DNA of 64,000 nt from positions 248,001 to 312,000 of the forward strand of contig CBDCAU010000007.1 of the NCBI GenBank assembly GCA_965214115.1. Direction: 5' to 3'. The translations under genes and the position numbers were made by a program. The stretch is from Owenweeksia sp965214115 (lineage in GTDB: Bacteria; Bacteroidota; Bacteroidia; Flavobacteriales; Schleiferiaceae). Positions within the stretch are counted from its first letter, which is position 1. Every line of letters starts with the position of its first letter. Below the pieces are notes generated by a model, which searched no databases, was not told the origin of the DNA, and saw nothing but the letters and a program-made list of their open reading frames with translations. This document shows, in pieces, positions 35,978 through 44,631 of this stretch.

Positions 35978-37091
35978 TTTCAATCAGTTTTTCAGCATAG
36001 AATTTCTGGATGCTTTCGGCCACCCTTTTTAAATGATTTGCGGGAATTTCAGGATAAAGCGGCAGCGATGCTATTCTATTTGTAATGGACGAAGCTATCG
36101 GGTATTTTTCCTCGGCTTTTTCGATATTATAAACCTCTTGAACGGGTAAAGAATTTGGGTAATGAACCAAGCATTGAACCCCCTCGTGTTCCAAATGCCT
36201 TTTCAGTTCATTTCTTTGCGCAGTTTGAATCACAAAAAGATGAAAGCCGTGTTTGCTATTTTTTGGAATTTTTGGCAATTGAATTTCTTCTATTTTCTCT
36301 AAATTTTGTATATAAAAATTCGCTATATCGTTTCTTCCCTTTATCCATTCGTCCAGGTGCGGCAATTTTTGGGATAGCACCGCCGCTTGCAAACCGTCCA
36401 GCCGACTGTTGCGGCCGTGCAAAATGTGATGGTGGCGTTCCTTTTGGCCGTGGTTGGCGATGGCGCGGCACTTTTCGGCAAGTTCCTGATTGTCAGTGGC
36501 AATCGCACCGCCATCGCCCATACAACCGAGGTTTTTGCTGGGAAAAAAACTGAAGGTGGCGGCGTCGCCGATGGTGCCTATTTTCCGCCCCTGATATTCC
36601 GCGCCGTGGGCTTGGGCGGAATCTTCAATTAAAAATAAACCGTGCTTTTTGGAAATTTCGGAAAGCGTGTCCATTTCGGCAGGGTGGCCATATAAATGAA
36701 CAGTGATGACAGCTTTGGTTTTAGCGGTAATTTTCTCCTCAACTTTCTTTGCATCAATACAATAGGTCTCGGAATCAATATCTACAAAAACCGGTTTTGC
36801 CCCGCGCGTGGCCACAATTTCCGAAGTGGAAATCCACGAAAGGGCCGGGACGATGACCTCATCGCCGTGGCCGATTTCCAAGGCGTCCAATATTATTTCC
36901 AATGCGTCCGTGCCGTTGCCGCAGCCAACCACGTTTTTTACGCCTAAATATTCCGCGAAAGCGGTCTCAAATTCGCGCACGTATTTGCCTTTGATAAATG
37001 CCGATTCGCGGATAACTTGTTGGATGGTTTCCGAAAGTTCCGGCTCCAAACTTTGGTGCTGCGCCTGTAAATCCAAAAAAGGAACTTTCAT
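35967..37091 (-). CDS. DegT/DnrJ/EryC1/StrS-family aminotransferase (second copy)
   Basis: A 374-residue PLP enzyme acting on a nucleotide-linked 3- or 4-keto sugar. GNGTDALEIIL binds the PLP phosphate, IEDSAQAHG holds Asp157 and FFPSKNLGCMGDGG carries the Schiff-base Lys186. The FFPSKNLG wording and its place after a UDP-GlcNAcA-type dehydrogenase resemble WbpE-like aminotransferases that make 3-amino sugars. It is not a close relative of the plus-strand aminotransferase. Its ATG overlaps the formyltransferase gene by four bases. Confidence 0.92.
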   Translation of the reverse strand: MKVPFLDLQAQHQSLEPELSETIQQVIRESAFIKGKYVREFETAFAEYLGVKNVVGCGNGTDALEIILDALEIGHGDEVIVPALSWISTSEIVATRGAKPVFVDIDSETYCIDAKKVEEKITAKTKAVITVHLYGHPAEMDTLSEISKKHGLFLIEDSAQAHGAEYQGRKIGTIGDAATFSFFPSKNLGCMGDGGAIATDNQELAEKCRAIANHGQKERHHHILHGRNSRLDGLQAAVLSQKLPHLDEWIKGRNDIANFYIQNLEKIEEIQLPKIPKNSKHGFHLFVIQTAQRNELKRHLEHEGVQCLVHYPNSLPVQEVYNIEKAEEKYPIASSITNRIASLPLYPEIPANHLKRVAESIQKFYAEKLIENVH

Positions 37092-37942
37092 AGAAAGCTG
37101 GTTTTCAAATCGTTGGGAAGATTTTCAAAAGTGGTCAAACGCAAAATGCCGCCGTCCGTGGCAACCGCTTCCAGCTCTTGATTTTCAATTTTGCGAAAGT
37201 ACGGTTTGAACGAGGCTTTTCCGCGCCCCGCGCGCTCTGCTTTAGCAAAAGTTATTTTTTTATTTAGAATTTCGATAAAGGCGGGATTGCCTTCTGAGCG
37301 CAGCGCCATTACTTTCCTGAAAATCAGTTCGCTATCGTGCCATTCGGTCAGGCGACTGTCTTCAGGATAGCGGCGCGGGGCGTGGGTGGCCGCATCTTCG
37401 GGATTAGCTTGGGCTTCAATTTTTCCAGCTGCATAATCCAGCCAAAACTGGCCAAAATCTGTTTCCAATTTATCCATCAATTTTGTGCGCAATTCTTGCA
37501 CGGACATTCCATCGGAAATGGGCACTTTTTCTTGCCATAAAATTTCGCCTGCATCCACTTTTTTTACCATCTTATGAATGGTGATTCCAAATTCGGTTTC
37601 ACCGTTTATCAATCCCCAATGCATTGGGTGACGGCCACGGTATTTGGGTAGGGGGGAGGGGTGTACATTTAAGACCGTATATTTTTCAAGGGTTTTTTTA
37701 AAGATATAATTGCAGAAACAATTGATGATAATATCAATTCCTTTACCCTCTAATTTTTCTATTAGTTCGCTTTCATCGGGAATAGAATATATCTCATTTT
37801 TATAAATATTCTTATATTCTGAATTTAATGCTTTGCTTACTGGTTTTTGCAACCCCAAAAATGCTGGGGATTTATAGAGAAATGACAAGGATTTTAAAAT
37901 CCGAAGCGGGCCATCATTGTTTCCTACTACTGCCAGTTTCAT
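37088..37942 (-). CDS. Sugar N-formyltransferase-like protein
   Basis: A 284-residue protein of the formyltransferase fold. NVHPSPLPKYRGRHPMHW holds the Asn-x-His pair and HPSPLP loop of the N10-formyl-tetrahydrofolate enzymes, and VKKVDAGEILWQ the catalytic Asp. It is not a tRNA formyltransferase by context: it overlaps an amino-sugar aminotransferase gene by four bases and lies in the glycan operon. The expected role is formylation of the amino group installed by that aminotransferase. The C-terminal part differs from the tRNA enzyme's. Confidence 0.82.
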   Translation of the reverse strand: MKLAVVGNNDGPLRILKSLSFLYKSPAFLGLQKPVSKALNSEYKNIYKNEIYSIPDESELIEKLEGKGIDIIINCFCNYIFKKTLEKYTVLNVHPSPLPKYRGRHPMHWGLINGETEFGITIHKMVKKVDAGEILWQEKVPISDGMSVQELRTKLMDKLETDFGQFWLDYAAGKIEAQANPEDAATHAPRRYPEDSRLTEWHDSELIFRKVMALRSEGNPAFIEILNKKITFAKAERAGRGKASFKPYFRKIENQELEAVATDGGILRLTTFENLPNDLKTSFL

Positions 37943-38964
37943 CCAAAATAAGGGTATAAAGTTTCGCTTAATTTACTGGTAAATGGTAGCGGGGCTTGGG
38001 CTTCGACCATCGCTCCCGTAACGTTTTTCATAAAATGGTTCTGCCGGTTCTTCGCTTCTAAAAGATTGGGCGAAAGATGTTGATAATGAATCAAATGACT
38101 ACGTTCGCCGCCCATTCTTTCTTTGAACCGAACCAACCCCTCGTAAGATTTTCCCGCGCCGCTCAATCCCAAGTCGATATAGTCCACCTGTTCTTCCCGC
38201 GCCATACGTACCAGTTCGGTAAAAAGTAGATTGTTGGGTTGGTCGTTTAAAAATTTCACGTCTGAACAGCCAAATTTATAGTACCAAACATTGTTAAATT
38301 TTAAAACCACAATGCTGGCAATGGTTTGCTGATTTTTGACAGCCTCCAATACAAAACCTTTTTCGTTTTTTATAAAAACTTCGTAGATGTTTTGAAAGAA
38401 AATAAAGGGCTGGGGAATGCTGCCGAATTTACCAAATCGCAAATCTTTATAAATTTTGTAAAAAATGTGTACACTTTCCAGGTCATTGTTTGTCCGAATA
38501 TGGACGTTGGCTTTAATAGCTTTTCGCATTCCCCATCTAAAGTTGGATGTAAAAAGATCATCATCGCTTTTGTTTACAAATATTTTATGGAGATAGGCTT
38601 TGCGACTCACTTTTCCCCAAGGTTTTTCTTCCTCTGAGGGGTGCTGGGAATGCATCTTCAAAACCACTTCCGACTGAGGGAATTTTTTCGCCAAAAAATC
38701 AAATATTGTTTGATTGAAATTTGAGTCCTCAACTTTTAAATCAGAATAGTCAGAAAAAGGCAGAACGCTGATTTTTTTTTCTCCAAATTGAGGGATGGCC
38801 GCCACAGGGCAAAAAATCTTATCACTTTTCACAATGAAAATCTCAAAGCCATACGTTTTTTCCAAAACGGAAAGCCACGAATGCGAATGAAAAAGAGATT
38901 GTGCGGCGTCATCCAATTTTGAGGCCGCAACTTCTTGAAAACGAAATAATTGCAAGTTGCTCAT
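37939..38964 (-). CDS. FemAB/GNAT-like acyltransferase
   Basis: A 341-residue protein. SNFRWGMRKAIKANV, ASIVVLKFNNVWYYKFGCSD and VDYIDLGLSGAGKSYEGLVRFKERMGG follow the order of the GNAT-like domain found in FemAB-type lipid II aminoacyltransferases and their relatives in polysaccharide loci. The C-terminus lacks the usual tRNA-binding arm, so a sugar N-acyl (amino-acyl) transfer is a reasonable guess. It overlaps the genes on both sides by four bases (ATGA). Confidence 0.68.
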   Translation of the reverse strand: MSNLQLFRFQEVAASKLDDAAQSLFHSHSWLSVLEKTYGFEIFIVKSDKIFCPVAAIPQFGEKKISVLPFSDYSDLKVEDSNFNQTIFDFLAKKFPQSEVVLKMHSQHPSEEEKPWGKVSRKAYLHKIFVNKSDDDLFTSNFRWGMRKAIKANVHIRTNNDLESVHIFYKIYKDLRFGKFGSIPQPFIFFQNIYEVFIKNEKGFVLEAVKNQQTIASIVVLKFNNVWYYKFGCSDVKFLNDQPNNLLFTELVRMAREEQVDYIDLGLSGAGKSYEGLVRFKERMGGERSHLIHYQHLSPNLLEAKNRQNHFMKNVTGAMVEAQAPLPFTSKLSETLYPYFG

Positions 38965-39971
38965 TTTTCAGCGGCGGCGTAAATTTCTTCGATAGCGTGG
39001 ATGCATTTCAAACCTTCTTCCCCTTCCACCAAACCTTTGCGGCGCTGAATGATTTCTTCGATGAGTTCCGTCACCAACTTGTCGTGGTTGCTGCTGCTGC
39101 CTTGGTACGAACCGTAATTATTGGGCTGGTCGTCGTTTTCCAAATTCGGTTCGGGATAGGATTGCACGTCCCAAAATTCGATTTGGTTCAGGTATTTGCC
39201 GCCGATTTTCACCGTGCCCTTTTCGCCCACGATGAGGATACTGCCCTCATAATTAACGTTATACACGCAAGTGGTCCAAGTGAGCGAGCCGAGCGCGCCG
39301 TTCTCAAAACGGAAAGCCGAAATGCCCACGTCTTCGATTTCGATGTCGTGGTTCAGTGTGTCCATCAGCGTTTGGGGACTTTGGATGTCGCCGAACCACC
39401 ATATCAGCAAATCGATGAAATGGCTGGCTTGGGTAAACAGCGCGCCGCCCTCCAGATTTTTGCGGCCTTTCCACGGCGAATCTTGGTAATAGGCCGTATT
39501 GCGATTCCACAATACATTGCTCTGCACCAAGAAGATGTGGCCGAGGCGGTTTTCATCCAGCGCTTTTTTGACGGCAAAAATGGGCGCGTTGAAACGGTTC
39601 TGTTTCACCACGAAAAGTCGTACGCCTTCCTCCTTGGCGGCCTGTATCATCTTTTCGCTATCGGCGCTGTTCAGCGCCATCGGTTTTTCCACCAAGATTT
39701 GTTTTTTGGCGCGCGCCGCTTGGATGCTCATTTCGGCGTGGAGGCCGTGGGGCGTGCAAATCGAGACGATGTCGAAATCGCCCTCGGCCAGCATTTTTTG
39801 ATAATCGGAATAAAAAACGGGTTCGGGGAATCGCACGGCCAGCTCTTTTCCCACTTCCGGATTATTGTCGCAAAGGCAGGTGAGGCGGGCGCCGGCCTCG
39901 TTTTCAATCACATTTATGTGGCGCTTGCCGATGTGGCCGCAGCCAACGATGGCGAATTTCAGAGTGCTCAT
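38961..39971 (-). CDS. Gfo/Idh/MocA-family dehydrogenase, probably on UDP-N-acetylglucosaminuronate
   Basis: A 336-residue NAD-dependent oxidoreductase. KFAIVGCGHIGKRHIN is the dinucleotide-binding loop and VEKPMALNSADSEK holds the conserved EKP lysine. The middle (YYQDSPWKGRKNLEGGALFTQASHFIDLL) matches the WbpB/WlbA group that oxidises UDP-GlcNAcA at C3, giving a ketosugar for the aminotransferase two genes downstream. The substrate is inferred from that resemblance. It is the first gene of the minus-strand glycan operon, behind a -7 box at 40,023-40,030 and a leader hairpin. Confidence 0.85.
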   Translation of the reverse strand: MSTLKFAIVGCGHIGKRHINVIENEAGARLTCLCDNNPEVGKELAVRFPEPVFYSDYQKMLAEGDFDIVSICTPHGLHAEMSIQAARAKKQILVEKPMALNSADSEKMIQAAKEEGVRLFVVKQNRFNAPIFAVKKALDENRLGHIFLVQSNVLWNRNTAYYQDSPWKGRKNLEGGALFTQASHFIDLLIWWFGDIQSPQTLMDTLNHDIEIEDVGISAFRFENGALGSLTWTTCVYNVNYEGSILIVGEKGTVKIGGKYLNQIEFWDVQSYPEPNLENDDQPNNYGSYQGSSSNHDKLVTELIEEIIQRRKGLVEGEEGLKCIHAIEEIYAAAEK

Positions 39972-39995
39972 TCAGACTTTTACTAGAAATGAAAA

Positions 39996-40010
39996 CCGAA
40001 CAGGGTTCGG
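39996..40010 (-). other. Leader hairpin of the minus-strand glycan operon
   Basis: CCGAAC (39,996-40,001) pairs with GTTCGG (40,005-40,010) around a 3-base loop between the candidate promoter and the first ATG. It is too weak and lacks a T-run, so it is not a terminator. It could affect leader stability or be chance. Confidence 0.3.
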
Positions 40011-40022
40011 CTAAAATTTCGG

Positions 40023-40030
40023 CAAAGCTA
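40023..40030 (-). promoter_or_regulatory. Candidate -7 element for the minus-strand glycan operon
   Basis: TAGCTTTG on the minus strand matches TAnnTTTG, giving a leader of roughly 45 bases to the ATG at 39,971. No clear -33 element is seen. No comparable gap exists further down the operon, so it may drive all 13 genes. Confidence 0.4.
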
Positions 40031-40208
40031 AAGGGAAACGGGGCAGGCTTTGTTTTGTAAACTTTGAAAGGTTTGCAAAACTCGCCGAAAATCAGCTTTG
40101 GCTCATTTCGGATTTGCCACGATGATTTCAAATTTTCGTTCAGAATTCGCTTACAAGTTCAGGGGTATTTTATAATAGCTGCCTATGTGTGATTACGGTA
40201 AATGCCTT

Positions 40209-40216
40209 TACGTTTG
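40209..40216 (+). promoter_or_regulatory. Candidate -7 element for the PKD/T9SS gene
   Basis: TACGTTTG matches TAnnTTTG and lies 21 bases before the ATG at 40,237. It rules out the in-frame ATG at 40,189. Confidence 0.45.
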
Positions 40217-40236
40217 GGCGTTCAAACTATTTTACT

Positions 40237-42426
40237 ATGAATTTTTCAAAATTTGGATTCGCTTTCCTTCTTGTTTTAGCGGCATATTTTTCCTACGGCG
40301 GCCACGAAACAGGCGGCGTGATCATCACCTATAAAAGCGTGGCCACCTCGCCCGCCACACAGTTCGATTATGAAGTGACAGCCTATGCTATTTATGATTC
40401 TCAAGGGCCGTCCAGTCCTTCTACTTATAATATAATGGTGAGTAGCGGCTGTTTTCCTAATCAAAACATTACGCTAAACCGACTAAGCACGGGGGGCAGC
40501 GTGCCTATCTTAGGGATTGACTATTGCACTACGGCCAACCCCAACCCATCCACCCAGAGCTTAGTAACCTATCGCGGAACCGTGACACTGGCCGGTACTT
40601 GCAGCGATTTTCGTTTTTCCATTTCCATCGGTTTTGGCCGCTTTTCATCAATGACCAATTTCAGCTCCAATTTCAACAGCAATTATTTTTATGCCGATTT
40701 GAACAATACGCTGGGGCCCAACAACTCACCCGAACCCAATATCAACCAGCTAATCCAAGCCGCTTGTCTCAATAAGCCATTGAATCTTTACAATCACACC
40801 GAGGCGGACGGCGACAGCCTCTATTTTTCGGCCTCGGTGCCTACTTATATTAGTGGCGGCACGGTGAGCAATTTCAGTTATGCATCGGGCTATTCCGCAG
40901 CCAACCAGATCAATTCTACGGCAGGATTTTCCGTGAACCCGGCCACGGGCGTGGTGCAAACGCAAGCTACTTTGGTAGGTTCCTTCGCAATTACCGTCCG
41001 CTATCAAGAATATAAAAAGGACACTTCGGGGACTGCCGTACAAATCGGCGAAAGCCGCTATACGATGATGCTCTATGGTTCCGGCAGTTGCTATACGCCC
41101 GCTTTCAATCTGACGCTGAACCAACCCAGCATTTCCGATACCGTGCCTTGCGGCGATTCAGTGCTGACTTTGGCCGCCACGCGCATTTTGGCGAAAAGCA
41201 CTTTGACCAACACTGGTTCGGAATTTCGGGTCAATTCCCAACTTTCGGGAATGATACCGGTCGTTTCCGCCAGTATTTTTTCCGATAGTTTGATAGAAAT
41301 CCGCTTGGGGCAACCCATCGCGGCCAACGATGATTTGAAAGTCTATGCGGTGAACGGGACGGATTCGTCGGTGATTTTTTCCCAATGCGGACAAGAGCTA
41401 AGCGTGGGCGGCGATACGTTGCAGTATTATTCCACCACGGCCGCCGCGCCGGTGGCGGCTTTTATATCTTCCGCCAATTTGCTTTCTGCCAATTTTATGG
41501 CTGGCGGTGGTTTCCCCTCAGTGGTTTGGGATTTTGGCGACGGAAGCCCCACAGATTCTACCAACAATCCCAATCATATTTACGCGCAAGCGGGTACTTA
41601 TTCGGTACAATTGATTGTGTTCAATGCCTGCGGATTGTCGGATACCACGGTGCAATCCGTTACGGTTTGCGATACTCTGAGCGCGGCGTTTTCCCATACC
41701 ACTTCGGGCGACACGCTCTTTGTGGCGGCCGATACCACATCCGGCGGCAGCCAGTTTCTGTGGGATTTTGGCGATGGGAATTCGGGAACGGGCGCTTCCA
41801 CCCATCACTTTTACCAAGTGTCGGGAAATCAGCAAGTTACCTTGACGGTGATAAATGCCTGCGGCGACTCCGCTGTTTTTGCCGACAGCGTGGCGCTTTG
41901 CCAGCCGCCTTTTGCCGATTGGACTTACACCATCCAGAGCAGCGGTGGCGGCGGGCTGGTAATTCAATTTGATGCCGGTGCCTCCCAAAACGCCACTTCG
42001 TATTCGTGGGATTTTGGCGATAATTCCTCCGTGGTAAACGGCGTGTCGCCCGTCCACACCTACGTTACGCCCAGTTTGAATTATTTGGTGACGCTCACCG
42101 TAGAGAATTCCTGCCAAGATTCGGATAGCCACGCGTATCGCCTCAATGAGATTGGGGAAAACGAATTTTCGATGGAAAACGCCGTCCAAATTTTTCCCAT
42201 TCCGGCGGACGATAAGTTGTATTTCAATTTTGAAAAAGTCCGCGAAACGAGGGCTACCCTGAAACTGCGGGACGCATCGGGGAAAATCATACGGGAAGAA
42301 ACATTGGATTTTTCTATAGAAAAAAGCAAATATTTGGAATGTAGTGGTTTGGCCGCTGGAATGTACCTACTTTCCATCCAAACCAAAAATGGGGATGTCC
42401 ACCACAAAATTCAAATTCAACATTAA
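40237..42426 (+). CDS. Secreted PKD-domain protein with type A T9SS sorting domain
   Basis: A 729-residue exported protein. The ATG at 40,237 gives a clean signal peptide (FGFAFLLVLAAYFSYG). The N-terminal third (GGHETGGVIITYKS, YEVTAYAIYD) is a counterpart of the N-terminal module of the 4.5-6.7 kb protein. Three PKD repeats follow (VVWDFGDG, FLWDFGDGNSG, YSWDFGDNSS). The C-terminus has IFPIPADDKLYFNF and MYLLSIQTKNGDVHHK, a type A T9SS sorting domain. Probably an outer-surface adhesin or structural protein; no catalytic part seen. Divergent from the glycan operon and convergent with the two-component genes. Confidence 0.87.
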   Translation: MNFSKFGFAFLLVLAAYFSYGGHETGGVIITYKSVATSPATQFDYEVTAYAIYDSQGPSSPSTYNIMVSSGCFPNQNITLNRLSTGGSVPILGIDYCTTANPNPSTQSLVTYRGTVTLAGTCSDFRFSISIGFGRFSSMTNFSSNFNSNYFYADLNNTLGPNNSPEPNINQLIQAACLNKPLNLYNHTEADGDSLYFSASVPTYISGGTVSNFSYASGYSAANQINSTAGFSVNPATGVVQTQATLVGSFAITVRYQEYKKDTSGTAVQIGESRYTMMLYGSGSCYTPAFNLTLNQPSISDTVPCGDSVLTLAATRILAKSTLTNTGSEFRVNSQLSGMIPVVSASIFSDSLIEIRLGQPIAANDDLKVYAVNGTDSSVIFSQCGQELSVGGDTLQYYSTTAAAPVAAFISSANLLSANFMAGGGFPSVVWDFGDGSPTDSTNNPNHIYAQAGTYSVQLIVFNACGLSDTTVQSVTVCDTLSAAFSHTTSGDTLFVAADTTSGGSQFLWDFGDGNSGTGASTHHFYQVSGNQQVTLTVINACGDSAVFADSVALCQPPFADWTYTIQSSGGGGLVIQFDAGASQNATSYSWDFGDNSSVVNGVSPVHTYVTPSLNYLVTLTVENSCQDSDSHAYRLNEIGENEFSMENAVQIFPIPADDKLYFNFEKVRETRATLKLRDASGKIIREETLDFSIEKSKYLECSGLAAGMYLLSIQTKNGDVHHKIQIQH

Positions 42427-42431
42427 GCGGG

Positions 42432-42460
42432 AGCGGGATTTCCGTTGGGAAAAATCCGCT
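42432..42460. terminator. Possible bidirectional terminator between PKD protein and response regulator
   Basis: AGCGGGATTT (42,432-42,441) pairs with AAATCCGCT (42,452-42,460) with one bulged G. A-rich and T-rich flanks are short. It lies in the 39-base gap between two convergent stops. Confidence 0.4.
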
Positions 42461-42465
42461 ATGAT

Positions 42466-43146
42466 TTAGGCGGGCAGCGATTCCAAATTCACCAAGTTGT
42501 TGTTCAGTGCATACAGCACCATCCCCACGCGGGATTTCACGTCCAGTTTTTCGAAGAGGCGGCCGCGGTAGCCGTCCACGGTTTTGATGCTCAGGCACAT
42601 TTGGTCGGCTATCATTTTGTAGGTCAGTTCGCTGCAGGCCAGTTCGAGGAATTTCATTTCTTGGTCGGTCAGGGGCGGGTGGCCGTTGGCGCTGTGCAGC
42701 GGCTCGCGGATTACGTTTACCAATTGGTTGCTGACGCGTTCGGTGTAATAATAGCCGTTTTCGGCCAGTGATTGCAAGGCGGTCTGCAACTCGTCGGGGT
42801 CGATGTCTTTGGTCAGGTGGCCGTTCACGCCGGCGCGCAAAAGTTTGATTAAAGTGGCTTCGTCGTTCAGCATTGTCAGCGCCAATATTTTCAGTTTGGG
42901 AAATTTTTCACGCAGTTTGGCGGTCAGTTCAAAGCCGTCCATAATCGGCATATTCACGTCCAAAAGCGCGATGTCCGGCAAGTTTTGCCCCTCCATTTTT
43001 GCGAGGAATTCGCGACCGTTCTCCGCTTCAAAAATCACTTTGAAACGCGGGTCGGTCTGCTGGATGAGATTGATGAGTCCCTTGCGGAAGAGGGCGTGGT
43101 CGTCGGCCACGGCAATGTTTAGGACTGTTGAATTTGGGGTGGTCAT
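42466..43146 (-). CDS. NarL/LuxR-type response regulator
   Basis: A 226-residue two-component regulator. The receiver domain has Asp15/Asp16 (VADDHALF), the phosphoacceptor Asp63 (LLDVNMP), the conserved Thr in ALTM and Lys in LTKD. The C-terminal helix-turn-helix (LTDQEMKFLELACSELTYKMIAD, then IKTVDGYRGRLFEKL) binds DNA. Start at the ATG at 43,146; the 17 extra upstream codons overlap the kinase gene. It is the last gene of the operon that starts at 45.9 kb and pairs with the kinase 16 bases upstream. Confidence 0.93.
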   Translation of the reverse strand: MTTPNSTVLNIAVADDHALFRKGLINLIQQTDPRFKVIFEAENGREFLAKMEGQNLPDIALLDVNMPIMDGFELTAKLREKFPKLKILALTMLNDEATLIKLLRAGVNGHLTKDIDPDELQTALQSLAENGYYYTERVSNQLVNVIREPLHSANGHPPLTDQEMKFLELACSELTYKMIADQMCLSIKTVDGYRGRLFEKLDVKSRVGMVLYALNNNLVNLESLPA

Positions 43147-43162
43147 CGTTGTTGAGTTGAAG

Positions 43163-43939
43163 TTAGATAGGTAGTTTGATGGCGATAAAAGTACCATTTT
43201 CCGAGGAACTTTGGATGGTGCAATCCGCGCCGAGGATCTTACAGCGTTCTTGGATGTTCACCAGGCCGTTGCCGCCTTCGCCCGCGCCGCGTTCGGGCAA
43301 TATTTTGGGTATTCCCTTGCCATTGTCTTTTACGCTCAATAGCAAATGGGTGCCTTTTTTCTCAAAGTTTACCCAAGCTTTGCTGGCCTCGGAGTGCCGC
43401 AATACATTGTTCATCATCTCTTGGAACATCCGGTAGAGAAACACGGAAGTCTGTTCGGAGACTGTAATACTGGGCGGTTCGGAGAGCAATTCCAGTTTGA
43501 TGGGGCTGAGTTTGCTCATCCGTTCCAGATCTTTTTCTATCATTTCGTAGAGGCCGATTTGGTGGAGTCGCTTGGCGTTCAGGGAGGTGCTCAGGTTGCG
43601 GATTTCGTGGATGAGCTGGGCCAAGAGTTCGTTGCATTCATCAAGTTTTTCGCGGTCTTCTTTCCCCACTTTTTTGGAGACCATCGCCAGCTGCATTTTG
43701 ACGAGGGAGGCAATCTGGCCGAAGTTGTCGTGCAGGTCACGGCTGATGTCGGTCATCGTCTGCTCGCGGGTTTCCACTTCGGCTTTCAGCAGGCTGCGCT
43801 CCAGGTCTTGCCGTTCCATCTTGTGCTTCAGTTGGGCGCGCTTGTAGAGGATTACGAAAAGGATGATGAAGGTGGCGAGAAGAGCGACCAGCACCGTGCC
43901 AACTGAAACAATAAATATGGCCTCATCGCTGGAATTCAC
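43163..43939 (-). CDS. Short membrane histidine kinase (HisKA_3 type)
   Basis: A 258-residue kinase with one N-terminal TM (about 9-33), a short coiled-coil and the HisKA_3 dimerisation helix with His70 (SRDLHDNFGQI). The ATPase domain shows YRMFQEMMNNVLRHSEA (N box) and DNGKGI (G1). There is no periplasmic sensor domain, so any signal must come from the membrane or from a partner. GTG start overlapping the preceding membrane-protein stop (GTGA), which suggests a physical partnership with it. Pairs with the NarL-type regulator. Confidence 0.9.
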   Translation of the reverse strand: MNSSDEAIFIVSVGTVLVALLATFIILFVILYKRAQLKHKMERQDLERSLLKAEVETREQTMTDISRDLHDNFGQIASLVKMQLAMVSKKVGKEDREKLDECNELLAQLIHEIRNLSTSLNAKRLHQIGLYEMIEKDLERMSKLSPIKLELLSEPPSITVSEQTSVFLYRMFQEMMNNVLRHSEASKAWVNFEKKGTHLLLSVKDNGKGIPKILPERGAGEGGNGLVNIQERCKILGADCTIQSSSENGTFIAIKLPI

Positions 43940-44625
43940 CGTTTTTTAGAATTTGAAAGAATATCCAAAATTATGGCAATTGCATAAAAGGCATAAAGAA
44001 TCAAATTGGCAATCCAAATAATATTGTATCCCCAAGAAGGGAGTTCGCTATTGGTAGCCTGTAGATTTTTGATAAAGCTGAAAAGAAAAAAGGTGATACT
44101 GTAGAAAAAAAGGTTGCTACTGTTGAACCAAAAAGCAGGTAGTTTAAATATTGAAAACTCTTTTGGAGATTTTAGCATATCATAAAAAAGGAGTAGCGAG
44201 CAAACGACTGCAAACATATTCAGAAAAAGAAGCCCTAAAGAGGGAAATGAATAGATGGACTGGAAGAATAGAGCATTTGCCAAAAGAAATAGTGCCATAC
44301 ATACGGAAACGCCCAACAGAAACCAACGAGTTTGCCGGAAATTTTGGATCCAAGAAAAATAAATGATTCCAAAAAAAACAAGGTGCGCGGGAATAAAGAA
44401 GTGGTGAACCGGATTGCCATTTTGATAATGGCAACCAATGAACCACCTCAGTATTTCAGCAAGGAAAACGACTATTGCGTAAACAGAGATCCACTTTGTT
44501 GGGGTGGAAAGCCGAAAGAAGCGATAAAGTCCTATGACCGCCAAAGCGGCCAGTGTGGTCAGGTACAATAAATGCCTCGAAAGTATCAATCCTTCGAGGC
44601 ATTTGGCAAGTTCTGTCTGAGGCAT
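43936..44625 (-). CDS. Polytopic membrane protein in the two-component operon
   Basis: A 229-residue protein with about six or seven TMs (LLYLTTLAALAVIGLYRFF, WISVYAIVVFLAEILRWFI, LVFFGIIYFSWI, FLLGVSVCMALFLLANALFF, LLFLNMFAVVCSLLLFY, IIWIANLILYAFYAIAIILD) and a short basic tail. I recognise no domain. Its stop overlaps the histidine kinase start by four bases, so the two are translationally coupled; the kinase has no sensor of its own, and this protein is the obvious candidate for signal reception. Confidence 0.7.
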   Translation of the reverse strand: MPQTELAKCLEGLILSRHLLYLTTLAALAVIGLYRFFRLSTPTKWISVYAIVVFLAEILRWFIGCHYQNGNPVHHFFIPAHLVFFGIIYFSWIQNFRQTRWFLLGVSVCMALFLLANALFFQSIYSFPSLGLLFLNMFAVVCSLLLFYDMLKSPKEFSIFKLPAFWFNSSNLFFYSITFFLFSFIKNLQATNSELPSWGYNIIWIANLILYAFYAIAIILDILSNSKKR

Positions 44626-44631
44626 ATTTCT

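Noticed and set aside
38901..39986. 361-codon open frame on the plus strand
   Set aside because: It is antisense to the Gfo/Idh/MocA gene across its whole length, has no domain motif, and its composition follows the codon bias of the minus-strand gene.
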